Under the pieces are notes generated by a model, which ran no database searches, was not told the origin of the DNA, and saw only the letters and a list, made by a program, of their open reading frames with translations. The translations under genes and the position numbers were made by a program. This document shows, piece after piece, positions 8,468 to 16,242 of a stretch of DNA of 59,946 bases. Source of the DNA: Gemmatimonadota bacterium (GTDB taxonomy: Bacteria > Gemmatimonadota > Gemmatimonadetes > Longimicrobiales > Gaopeijiaceae); contig QJYK01000218.1 of the NCBI GenBank assembly GCA_003248075.1, positions 1 to 59,946 on the forward strand, written 5' to 3'. Positions within the stretch are counted from its first letter, which is position 1. Every line of letters begins with the position of its first letter.

Positions 8468-9793
8468 GTGAGCTCTTCTTCGCTTTCGGCCCGCGGGGCG
8501 CGAGCTGCCGCGACGCCGATGCGCATCGACCACGCGCCGTTCCGCGACGCGATGGCGGATCGCTATCACCCCACGCACAACCCGAGCGGCGCCCTCCCCC
8601 TCAACATCGCGGAGAATCGCCTGTCGTGGCCGCTGCTCCGGTCGAGGCTCGAGGAGGTCATGGCTGCGGGCGAGGTGCCGGACTGGGTGCCCAAGTACGC
8701 GTCCCACAGGGGCGCGGCTCCATTCCGCGTCGCGGCCGCTTCGTTCCTCTCCGAGCACCTGACCCGGTGCCCCATCAGCCCGGACTCCCTCGGTGTCTCC
8801 GCCGGCGCGACGAGCGTGATCGAGATGACCGCCCACCTCCTCGCCGACGCCGGCGACGTAGCGGTGATCCCAGCGCCGTGCTACCCGGTCTACCGTCAGG
8901 ACATCGGCAACATGGCGGGCGTCGAGCGCTACGACCTCGTGACCTACCACGAGCTGAGCGAGATCGCGCGCGGGCCCACGCTCTCGATCGGACATCTGGA
9001 ACGAGCGCGACGCGACATCGAGGCGTCGGGCCGCCGTTTTCGCATGCTCGTCCTGACCACGCCCGACAACCCGACCGGGGCGATCTACCCGGCCCCGCTT
9101 CTCGAGGAGATCGCGGACTGGTGCATGGCTCGTGGAATCCACCTGGTGGTCAACGAGCTGTATGGGCTCTCGCTCATCGACACGTCCCATCCGGCGATCC
9201 GACAGGACTACCACGAGGACGTGTCATTCGTCTCGTTCGCGCGTCTGATGGCGGATCGGCGAAGCGACTATCTGCACCTCTGGTACGCCGTCTCGAAAGA
9301 TCTCGGGATCTCGGGCTTTCGCGTAGGGATGCTCCATTCCCACAACGAAGCCCTGCTGCAAGCGTACGAAAACGTCAACTTGTCGCACACGGCGTCGAAC
9401 CTCACCCAATGGCTACTCCGCGCTGTCCTCACCGACTCCGCGTTCATGACGGCGTACCTGCGGGAGAGCCAGATGAGGTTGACCGAGTCCTACGCCCTGG
9501 TGGTCGAGGGGCTGCGGACGCTGGGTGTGCCGTACGTGCCGAGCCGAGGAAGCCTCTTCGTGTGGATCGACCTCTCGGAGCTCCTCGACGAGGACTCGGA
9601 AGCGGCCGAGCTCTCGCTATGGATGGACCTGTACCGATCCGCGCGGGTGCTGCTCACCCCGGGCGTCGGCTTCGGCCACACCAAGCGCGGATGCTTCCGC
9701 GTCGTCTATCCGTCGGTCACCCGCGACGAGCTCGAGGTGGCTGTTGCCCGCCTCTCATCTTGGGTCCAGGACCGGCGGGATACGACCGCGTGA
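8468..9793 (+). CDS. PLP-dependent aminotransferase-fold enzyme, ACC-synthase-like
   Basis: 441 residues, starting at GTG after a strong GAGGAGAGGGG site. It carries a fold-type I core: NPTG (Asn201), the Schiff-base lysine in VSKDLGISGFRVG (Lys277) and the distal arginine region near residue 285. The SKDLG-x-x-GFRVG motif and the following helix are closest to 1-aminocyclopropane-1-carboxylate synthases and related plant/fungal-type aminotransferases. The residue that normally bonds the pyridine nitrogen (Asp in DEIY) is Asn here (NELY, Asn229), which would weaken or change the chemistry. The gene is transcribed with the GH127 gene, 49 bp downstream of it, and its end overlaps the convergent nitrilase gene by 39 bp. 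The substrate is not predictable. Confidence 0.85.
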   Translation: MSSSSLSARGARAAATPMRIDHAPFRDAMADRYHPTHNPSGALPLNIAENRLSWPLLRSRLEEVMAAGEVPDWVPKYASHRGAAPFRVAAASFLSEHLTRCPISPDSLGVSAGATSVIEMTAHLLADAGDVAVIPAPCYPVYRQDIGNMAGVERYDLVTYHELSEIARGPTLSIGHLERARRDIEASGRRFRMLVLTTPDNPTGAIYPAPLLEEIADWCMARGIHLVVNELYGLSLIDTSHPAIRQDYHEDVSFVSFARLMADRRSDYLHLWYAVSKDLGISGFRVGMLHSHNEALLQAYENVNLSHTASNLTQWLLRAVLTDSAFMTAYLRESQMRLTESYALVVEGLRTLGVPYVPSRGSLFVWIDLSELLDEDSEAAELSLWMDLYRSARVLLTPGVGFGHTKRGCFRVVYPSVTRDELEVAVARLSSWVQDRRDTTA

Positions 9794-11275
9794 GCGTTCT
9801 CTCCATTCGCGAGAACCTCTGCGCACCGCCACGCCAACCGCGAGCGCGCAAAAGAGCAGGGCGACGATCGGCAGCACCTCCCCCGTCCGGGCATACAGGG
9901 TCGGCACGCGTTGAGCCGGGACCGCCGCGATCAGGACACCGTCCCCCACATTATCGGCTCCGAGCGCGGCGAGCAGCCGTCCGTATTGATCGGTCGCGAT
10001 CGACGTCGCCGCGCGTACGGGCCGGACCATCGGCAGGCCCACCGCGACCGCGTTCATGAGGGCCATTCGTCCGTGCCCGGGATCGATTCCGCGCCAGTCG
10101 GACGACGGTATCAGGGCGATGTCCCCTCCGTCTCGCGCATTGTCCCGGGCGATCGCCGGGAAGCCGTAGTCGTAGCAGATGGCCCCGGTGTAACCCACGC
10201 CGTCGAGCACCACCACACGGGCGTGTCGTGTGCCGGGTGTCTCGGGATCGACCGGCACGGGGTGCCTCTTGATGTACTCGTCGGCCAGCGTCCCGTCGGG
10301 AAGGTAGAGGCGGTACTTGTTCATGTAATGGAAGGGCTGCATCGATTCGACCGCCGCGTAAGCCATGAGCAGCAGCACCCCGCGCTCCTCTGCGAACGCG
10401 CGCCCGCGCTCGGTGAGAGAACGCTCCCCTTCAACCGGAACGAGCGTGGCGATCTCCGGCCACACCACGACCTCGGCCCCGAGTTCGGCCGCGTGCTCGC
10501 TCCTGGCGAACAGCTCGTCGTCCAGCGGCCGCAGCGTATCGATGTTCTCGAAGGCGGTGAAGAACTCCCGGTGGGTGACGGGGGACACGACTTCACCGAC
10601 ACGTACCAGCGGTCCCGGGGCCGGTGTGGACAGCCGCAGTTCTCCGTACACGAGCGCGCCTGCGAGGGCGACGAGGAACACCGCGAGGTCGCCGCGCACG
10701 CTCCTGGCGCCATAGGTCCACATGGCGGCGGCCAGCCCAGAGCCCAGCGCCACGAGGAACGTGACGCCTCCGACGCCCGTCAGGGCCGCGAGCTGCACGA
10801 GCTGCAGGTTGTCGAGCTGCGTATGCGCGAGGACTCCCCAGCTGCTGCCCGGCGTGAAGGTGTACTGGATCCACCCCAGCGCCGTGGCGGCCGAGGCGAA
10901 CGTGTAGACCCCCCATCGAACGCCGACCCGGCGATGCACCAACCCGGCGACGGAGAGCGCGACGAAGTAGGAGACTGCCAACGGCGCTGCGAAGAAGGGC
11001 ACGGGCCCCCAGGGGATCTCCCACGAGTTCATCTTGCTCACTGTGGCGACGAACGCGACCACGAGCGTCGCGAAGAGCGCGAGGTGGCGCCTGAGCGTTC
11101 CGCGCGCGCAGATGAAGACGAGGAAGGGAGCGAACACCACCCACCCCAGTGGGGCGAGGGAGTCTCGCATGAAGGTCATGAAGACGAGGACGCTACCGAT
11201 TCCCAGGAGGGTGGCCGGCGAGGTCGAACGGCCCGAGTTGGCGTCCGCGTCCAGGTGTCGCGCTCTCGATGCCAT
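9755..11275 (-). CDS. Apolipoprotein N-acyltransferase-like membrane nitrilase
   Basis: 506 residues: about six N-terminal membrane helices, a carbon-nitrogen hydrolase (nitrilase) domain from about residue 225, and one C-terminal helix (EVLPIVALLFCALAVGVAV). This is the layout of Lnt, which acylates the N-terminal cysteine of lipoproteins at the periplasmic face. The triad is present: Glu274 (VWPE), Lys336 (EYIKRH) and Cys367 (AICYDYGFP). The active-site surroundings differ from proteobacterial Lnt, so this could be a paralogue with another acyl acceptor. The window encodes many lipoproteins that would need such an enzyme. The start at 11275 is the first ATG before the hydrophobic region; an upstream ATG would add an arginine- and proline-rich stretch that looks non-coding. 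Confidence 0.78.
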   Translation of the reverse strand: MASRARHLDADANSGRSTSPATLLGIGSVLVFMTFMRDSLAPLGWVVFAPFLVFICARGTLRRHLALFATLVVAFVATVSKMNSWEIPWGPVPFFAAPLAVSYFVALSVAGLVHRRVGVRWGVYTFASAATALGWIQYTFTPGSSWGVLAHTQLDNLQLVQLAALTGVGGVTFLVALGSGLAAAMWTYGARSVRGDLAVFLVALAGALVYGELRLSTPAPGPLVRVGEVVSPVTHREFFTAFENIDTLRPLDDELFARSEHAAELGAEVVVWPEIATLVPVEGERSLTERGRAFAEERGVLLLMAYAAVESMQPFHYMNKYRLYLPDGTLADEYIKRHPVPVDPETPGTRHARVVVLDGVGYTGAICYDYGFPAIARDNARDGGDIALIPSSDWRGIDPGHGRMALMNAVAVGLPMVRPVRAATSIATDQYGRLLAALGADNVGDGVLIAAVPAQRVPTLYARTGEVLPIVALLFCALAVGVAVRRGSREWRERSRGRIPPVLDPR

Positions 11276-11595
11276 TCGTCGCCCCCGGATGGAAGGGTCG
11301 GACTCGTGCTGGCACCACGATCTTCCCGACGTCGTGGGCCGGCTGCCATGGGGACTCACCCGCCTCGGGCTGTGGGGAAGGTCCCGCATTGTCACTGTGC
11401 GGCCCTCGGAACGGTTGTGCCGGGGCCGCCACGGGCCCGGTGACGTGCCCTTCCGGCCCGATCGGTGCAACCGCTCGTGGACGGCTCAACCACGAATGCG
11501 GGTATAACCCCCGCCGCGGCGGAACCCGTGCCTGGGCAGAGGGTTCTCTCCCACGCGACCCCCTCCCTCGGTCTCGCCCACCTACCCCCGCAACA
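11276..11595. promoter_or_regulatory. Divergent spacer between the Lnt-like gene and the exporter operon
   Basis: This 320-bp region holds no convincing gene. TATAAC at 11503-11508 is the best -10 candidate for the plus-strand exporter operon, with a weak TGGACG at 11478-11483 as -35 (19-bp spacer). The exporter adaptor start at 11596 lacks a clear ribosome binding site. I see no promoter of quality for the minus-strand gene. Confidence 0.3.
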
Positions 11596-12747
11596 ATGCT
11601 CGACCGCTTCCGGCGCCATCCCGTAGGCTGGACGACCGTCGCCGCCCTGGCCTTGCTCGCCGCGTCGGCGGGCCTGCGCGCGCTGCGTCCGATACCCGTG
11701 CATGCGGTCTCGCTCGAGCGTCGGGACATCGCGCGCAGCCTGGTCCTCCTGGGGCGGGTCCGACCGCCCTCGAGGGCCGTGCTGGGGTCCGCCATCGTCG
11801 GTACGGCGGACGCGGTGATGGTTCGCGAGGGCGACCATGTCTCCGCCGGTGACCTCTTGGTGCGGTTGGAGGACCGTGAGGCCCGCGCGGCGGTCGCCGA
11901 GGCGGAGGCCGTGTTGGCCGAGACTCGGGCGACCACGCAAGCGACGCTGGAACAGGCGGAGCGCGAGGCCGAGCAGGCGGATCGGGACCTGGCGCGCCTC
12001 CGCGCGGTCGCGGGGGAGGGGGGCCTGACCCGGCAGCGGGTCGAGCAGGCCGAGCAACGCGCCGCGGATGCCCGGAGTCGTCTGGAGGCCGCCCGCGCGG
12101 GCGTGGGCGGGTCCGTCGGCCGCAGCGCCGCCGAGGCGCGTGCGAGCGCCGCGCTCGAGTCGGCTCGGGCCCGACTGGCGCTCACGCGCATCGTAGCGCC
12201 GGCGGGGGGCGTGGTCCTGGCTCGTTCCGTCGAGGCCGGCGACGCGGTCCAGCCCGGGCGCGCGCTCCTCGAGGTGGCGTACGACGCACCGATGGAGCTC
12301 GTCGTCTTTCCATCGGAGGAGAACCTCGCCGGCCTCGTCGTGGGGTCGCCGGCCAGGGCTTCGGCCGACGCGTACCCAGAACAAGCGTTCGACGCGACGG
12401 TGTCTCTGATCGTTCCCGCTGTGGACCCCGCTCAGGGTACCGTCGAGGTGCGCCTCGCGCTTCCGAACGCTCCGTCGTATCTGCTCCCGTCCATGACGGT
12501 CTCGGTCAACATCGAAGTCGGCCGCCGCGAAGGGGCTTGGGTCCTTCCGGAGGAGGCCGTGCGTGGACTCGGAACCACGGCCCCCTGGGTCGCGGTCGCG
12601 CTCGATGGCCGCCTGGAACGGCGCTCCGTCGAGATCGGGCTGAGGGCGGGGCGCTGGGTCGAGGTCCTCTCGGGCGTGGAGGAGGGCGACGCCGTGGTCC
12701 CACCCCAAGGCTCCCCCGAGGTCGGAGCCCGGGTGCGCGTCCGGTAG
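11596..12747 (+). CDS. Membrane-fusion (HlyD/MacA-like) adaptor of an ABC exporter
   Basis: 383 residues. One N-terminal signal/anchor helix (TTVAALALLAASAGLRAL) is followed by a split biotinyl-lipoyl domain (VREGDHVSAGDLLVRLED and IVAPAGGVVLARSVEAGDAV), a long alanine/glutamate/arginine-rich coiled coil between them (about 100-200), and the beta-barrel and membrane-proximal domains. This is the standard periplasmic adaptor that links an inner-membrane permease to an outer-membrane factor. The permease gene begins 16 bp downstream and the ATPase overlaps the permease, so the three form one exporter operon. No TolC-like gene is visible nearby. Confidence 0.88.
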   Translation: MLDRFRRHPVGWTTVAALALLAASAGLRALRPIPVHAVSLERRDIARSLVLLGRVRPPSRAVLGSAIVGTADAVMVREGDHVSAGDLLVRLEDREARAAVAEAEAVLAETRATTQATLEQAEREAEQADRDLARLRAVAGEGGLTRQRVEQAEQRAADARSRLEAARAGVGGSVGRSAAEARASAALESARARLALTRIVAPAGGVVLARSVEAGDAVQPGRALLEVAYDAPMELVVFPSEENLAGLVVGSPARASADAYPEQAFDATVSLIVPAVDPAQGTVEVRLALPNAPSYLLPSMTVSVNIEVGRREGAWVLPEEAVRGLGTTAPWVAVALDGRLERRSVEIGLRAGRWVEVLSGVEEGDAVVPPQGSPEVGARVRVR

Positions 12748-12763
12748 ATCGAGGCGTCCGAAC

Positions 12764-13990
12764 GTGCCATTCGAGCTGTTCGTCGCGCTGCGGTACCTCC
12801 GGGACGGGCGCCTTCAGACCGGACTCATCCTCACCGGCATCGGCGTCGGGGTGGGGGTGATCATCTTCCTTTCGGCGCTGATCACGGGTCTACAGCAGAG
12901 CATCGTCGGGCGCACCCTGGGAAGTCAGGCGTACGTCGTGGTCCGCCCGCCCGAAGAGATGCCCCGCGTCGTCGAAGGTGGCGCCGCGCCGGGCGACGCC
13001 CTACGCGCGGTGGAGACCGAGAGGCCGCCACAGCGGGTGCGGTCGATCGTGCGCTGGCGCGAGGTCGAAGCACTCCTCGAGCGGACATCCGGTGTCGTCG
13101 GAGTCGCGCCTACGGTCACGGGTCCCGCGATCGCGACCCGTGGGCTCGGATCGATCTCGGCCACCATCAGGGGCATCGAGCTCGAGAGCTACTCCACCAT
13201 CGTCGACGTCCGCGGGAGGTTGGTGGACGGCACCTTCGACCTCACTGGCTTCCGCGTTGTCGTGGGAACCGAGCTGGCGCGGAAGTTCGGTGTCGGGACC
13301 GGCGGACGCATCCGGCTCCAGGCCGCGGGAGACCGCGGGGGCGTGTACTCCATCTCCGGAATCTTCGACTACCGGAGCCGCGACCTCAACGAGCGTCTGA
13401 TCTTCGTCTCGCTCCAAGGGGCTCAGACGCTCTTCGGACTCGACGGCGGTGTATCCACGCTGGAGGTGAAGGGCGACGACATCTTCGGCGCCGAAGATCT
13501 GGCCCTCGGGATCGCGGATCGCACGGGCCTCGTCGCCGATTCGTGGATGGCCCAGAATCGGGATCTCCTCGTCGGCCTCCGCTCGCAGAGCATGTCGAGC
13601 ATCATGATCCAGGTGTTCGTCATCCTGGCCGTCGCCCTCGGCATCGCGAGCGTCCTTGCGGTCTCCGTCGTGCAAAAGGCACGCGAAATCGGGATCCTGC
13701 GCGCCACGGGTACGCGACGCTCGTCGGTGACGCGGATCTTCCTCTACCAGGGGGCGATCTTGGGGACCGTGGGGTCCCTCGTCGGCGTCGGGCTTGGGAC
13801 GCTCCTGGCCGTCTTCTTCGCAGGGCTCGCGCGCAATCCGGATGGGTCGGCGACGTTCCCGGTGGCGCTCACGGCCTGGCTGTACGGCCGCTCCGTAGCG
13901 GTCGCCCTTGGCGTGGGGGTTCTCTCAGCGGTCCTCCCGTCCCGCGACGCGTCACGCCTGGATCCGGCCACGGTGATCCGCAATGGCTGA
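12764..13990 (+). CDS. FtsX-family ABC permease (LolC/E or MacB type)
   Basis: 408 residues, GTG start. An N-terminal helix (TGLILTGIGVGVGVIIFLSAL) is followed by a periplasmic MacB-type domain of about 220 residues and three C-terminal helices with the FtsX motif KAREIGILRATGTRRSSV. The four-helix layout and length match LolC/LolE and MacB permease halves. The adaptor upstream and ATPase downstream indicate an active tripartite exporter; the lack of a second permease suggests a homodimer. Whether it moves lipoproteins, peptides or drugs cannot be told from sequence. Confidence 0.9.
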   Translation: MPFELFVALRYLRDGRLQTGLILTGIGVGVGVIIFLSALITGLQQSIVGRTLGSQAYVVVRPPEEMPRVVEGGAAPGDALRAVETERPPQRVRSIVRWREVEALLERTSGVVGVAPTVTGPAIATRGLGSISATIRGIELESYSTIVDVRGRLVDGTFDLTGFRVVVGTELARKFGVGTGGRIRLQAAGDRGGVYSISGIFDYRSRDLNERLIFVSLQGAQTLFGLDGGVSTLEVKGDDIFGAEDLALGIADRTGLVADSWMAQNRDLLVGLRSQSMSSIMIQVFVILAVALGIASVLAVSVVQKAREIGILRATGTRRSSVTRIFLYQGAILGTVGSLVGVGLGTLLAVFFAGLARNPDGSATFPVALTAWLYGRSVAVALGVGVLSAVLPSRDASRLDPATVIRNG

Positions 13991-14681
13991 GGAGCCCGCT
14001 CTCGTCCGCCTAGAGGGGCTCACCAAGACCTACGGCGAACGGGTCGTGACCCCCGTGCTCCGTGGCATCGACCTCGAGATCCACTCGATGGACCTGTGCG
14101 CGCTCACCGGCCCTTCGGGGTCCGGCAAGACGACGCTCCTGAACCTCATCGGTCTCCTCGACCGACCGACCACTGGGCGAGTGGTGATCGAGGGCACCGA
14201 CACGGGCGCGCTCGACGACGAGGCGCGCACCGCGCTCCGCGGCCGGGCGCTCGGCTTCGTGTTCCAGTTCCATCACCTGCTACCTGCTTTCTCGGCTCTC
14301 GAGAACGTCATGATGCCGCTGATCGCGCGCCACGGCCGGAAGAAGGCCTGGATTCGCGAGAAAGCCGAGCATCTTCTCGAGGAAGTAGGACTCGCGGAAC
14401 GGATGACCTACCGGGCTACCGACCTGTCCGGGGGCCAGCAGCAGCGTGTCGCCATCGCGAGGGCACTGGTCGCAGACCCGGCGCTCGTGCTGGCCGACGA
14501 GCCGACCGGCAATCTGGACACCCAATCCGGGGAGCAGGTGCTCGAGATGGTCCGAGACTTCAACCGGCGACTCGGAACCGCGTTTCTGGTGGTCACGCAC
14601 GACGATCACGTCGCGTCCGCCTGCGACCGGATCGTGCACATGGTGGACGGCTTGGTGGACTCCGATCGACGGAGCGGCTAG
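13983..14681 (+). CDS. ABC transporter ATP-binding protein (LolD/MacB-type)
   Basis: 232 residues with every ATPase motif: Walker A GPSGSGKTT (about residues 40-48), Q-loop FVFQFHHLLPAFSALENVM, signature LSGGQQQRVAIARAL, Walker B LVLADEPTGNLD and the switch histidine in VVTHDD. The FQ(F/S)HHLLPxFxAxENV segment is typical of the LolD/MacB/FtsE group. It overlaps the permease gene by 8 bp, so synthesis of the two is coupled. It powers the exporter built from the two preceding genes. Confidence 0.93.
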   Translation: MAEEPALVRLEGLTKTYGERVVTPVLRGIDLEIHSMDLCALTGPSGSGKTTLLNLIGLLDRPTTGRVVIEGTDTGALDDEARTALRGRALGFVFQFHHLLPAFSALENVMMPLIARHGRKKAWIREKAEHLLEEVGLAERMTYRATDLSGGQQQRVAIARALVADPALVLADEPTGNLDTQSGEQVLEMVRDFNRRLGTAFLVVTHDDHVASACDRIVHMVDGLVDSDRRSG

Positions 14682-14716
14682 AGGAGCGCTGTGCGGACCC
14701 GTCGGCCGATTACCCC

Positions 14717-15049
14717 ATGAGCCTCCTCGCAGCCGACTGGTACGACGGTGCTCCATGGGACGCGGTGTCCGCATGGGGCGAGGTGTTCGCCGTCTTCGAC
14801 GAGCGGACCCAGGACTCCGGCAACGTGTCCTGGGGTGTGCGAGCCGGGACGAAGCGCTATTTCGTGAAGTCCGCCGGAGCGGAGGACAAACCGCAGATCC
14901 TGACGTTCGACGAGCGCGTACGTCTCCTACGAAACGCAGTCCGGGTATCCCGTTCGGTGACGTCTGAGGTTCTTGCACCACTGCGCGCGGTGGTGGAAGG
15001 ACGGCACGGACACCTCCTCGTCTACGATTGGGTCACGGGTTCGAGCTGA
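14717..15049 (+). pseudogene. Truncated kinase-like gene (N-terminal lobe only)
   Basis: A 110-residue frame with DGAPWDAVSAWGEVFAVFDE, an S-G-N-V-S-x-GV glycine-loop-like segment, the lysine strand KRYFVKSAG and a terminal LLVYDWV that looks like a kinase hinge. It then stops at TGA where the C-terminal lobe (HxDxxxxN, DxD) should follow. Similar small protein or aminoglycoside kinases run to roughly 220 residues or more. None of the three downstream frames up to 15387 resumes a kinase sequence, so a deletion or decay is more likely than one frameshift. There is no clear ribosome binding site. The family assignment is from pattern memory and is moderate. Confidence 0.45.
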
Positions 15050-15387
15050 TGGGCAACGGTCGGCGGACGCGAGACTCCTTCAGAGGGTCGGACGACGAGT
15101 ACGCAATCGCGGCGCGGGCCACCGACCCGGATTCCGCGCGACGTCATGCGCATCCGAGCGTGATGCACTCCATGTGGCGGGATGCCACGCGATGAGCGGC
15201 GTTCGGTCGGCGCTCGATGGGGCCGGCTTGCCCACGGGGCGCATGAACCGGGATCTCCGTCACGACGATCTGCCATACGGAGTCCGCGTCTCGGCTTGCA
15301 CGTCCGGGTGAAGGGGAGCAATGTGGTCGCTCTGCAGCGGCGCAAATCGTTTGGCAAGTGGCCCCGCACAGACCCCGGAGATCCGGT
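15050..15387. other. Non-coding spacer, probably decayed 3' part of the kinase-like gene
   Basis: In 338 bp I find no frame that reads as a protein on either strand, no strong stem-loop and no convincing promoter. The only clear element is CGGAG at 15376-15380, the ribosome binding site of the CHAP gene. It may be the remains of the missing C-terminal lobe. Confidence 0.4.
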
Positions 15388-16224
15388 ATGCCGACCACAC
15401 TGAGCTTCGGAGCCAAAGGCCCGGAGGTGGCAAGGCTGGTCGGCCTGCTCACCGCTCAGGGCTGCGCCCCGAGACCCCCCGTGACCAGCGACGCCCCCGC
15501 CTTCGGCGTGGCGATCGAGAACATGGTCCTCTACTTCCAGATGACCCACCAGGGGCCCGATGGCCGCTGGCTGGACGTGGACGGGGTCGTCGGGGGTGAC
15601 ACCTGGTGGGCCCTGGAGCACGCGTCGGGCGCCCCCCAGCGCTCCTTCCTGGAGGTGGGCATTCCTGCGGGGATCTCCGGCCCCCGTCGGGCGATCCTGG
15701 AGACCGCGGTCCGGGAGCATGGCGTGCGCGAAGACGCGTCACGCCCCAACCGGAGCGACCAGGTGGATCGGTTCTTTCCGGCCAGCGCGTGTACGTCGTC
15801 GGGAGAGGGGCCGCCCTGGTGTTGCTATTACGTCTCGTGGGTCACCAGGGAGGCCGTCGGGAGCTATCCCCTGGGCGAGCAGATCGGTAGCTGCCACGTG
15901 GCATGGAAGCGGGCCAACGCCTTGGGGCTATGGGAGCCCAACGACGGCCGGTCGCCCACGCCGGGAGATGCGTTCCTGATCCTCCACAAGGACCCGGCCC
16001 TGGGCTGGTGCACCGGTCACATCGGCTTCGTGCTGCAGGTGTCCGACGACGGGAGGTCCATCAACACCGTGGAAGGGAACTGCGGGAACCGGGTCAAGAT
16101 CGGTCGGCGGAGCCTGGGCGATCCCCAGCTCCGCGGCTTCATCAACTTCTTCGGCGATCACCCGGAGTTCACCCGGGGATCCCTTCGAGGGGCGAGGGAC
16201 CTGGGAACGGCCGGAACGCGCTAG
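15388..16224 (+). CDS. Peptidoglycan-binding/CHAP-domain cell-wall amidase-like protein
   Basis: 278 residues. The N-terminal 80 resemble a peptidoglycan-binding helical domain (LSFGAKGPEVARLVGLL, then VDGVVGGDTWWAL). The C-terminal part is a CHAP cysteine peptidase: GPPWCCYYVSW supplies the nucleophile (Cys145 or Cys146), GHIGFVLQVS the histidine (His211) and INTVEGN the third polar residue (Glu229/Asn231). CHAP enzymes cleave peptidoglycan stem peptides or cross-bridges. No signal peptide or membrane helix is visible, so it either stays in the cytoplasm, leaves by a non-Sec route, or is an endolysin-like remnant. No phage genes are near. The start is supported by CGGAG seven bases upstream. 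Confidence 0.82.
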   Translation: MPTTLSFGAKGPEVARLVGLLTAQGCAPRPPVTSDAPAFGVAIENMVLYFQMTHQGPDGRWLDVDGVVGGDTWWALEHASGAPQRSFLEVGIPAGISGPRRAILETAVREHGVREDASRPNRSDQVDRFFPASACTSSGEGPPWCCYYVSWVTREAVGSYPLGEQIGSCHVAWKRANALGLWEPNDGRSPTPGDAFLILHKDPALGWCTGHIGFVLQVSDDGRSINTVEGNCGNRVKIGRRSLGDPQLRGFINFFGDHPEFTRGSLRGARDLGTAGTR

Positions 16225-16242
16225 GCGATCCGCTCGCCGCCC

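Noticed and set aside
9794-11275. Plus-strand frames opposite the Lnt-like gene (up to 510 codons)
   Set aside because: They are Arg/Gly/His-rich with no domain, while the minus strand encodes a clear nitrilase triad and membrane helices.
12050-12200. GC-rich repeats in the exporter adaptor gene as possible DNA repeats
   Set aside because: They reflect the Ala/Glu/Arg coiled-coil codons and have no period beyond the heptad.
14973-15311. Plus-strand frame that could continue the broken kinase after a frameshift
   Set aside because: Its residues are Arg/Gly/Ala-rich with no HxD, DxD or other kinase C-lobe motif, so a simple frameshift does not restore the gene.
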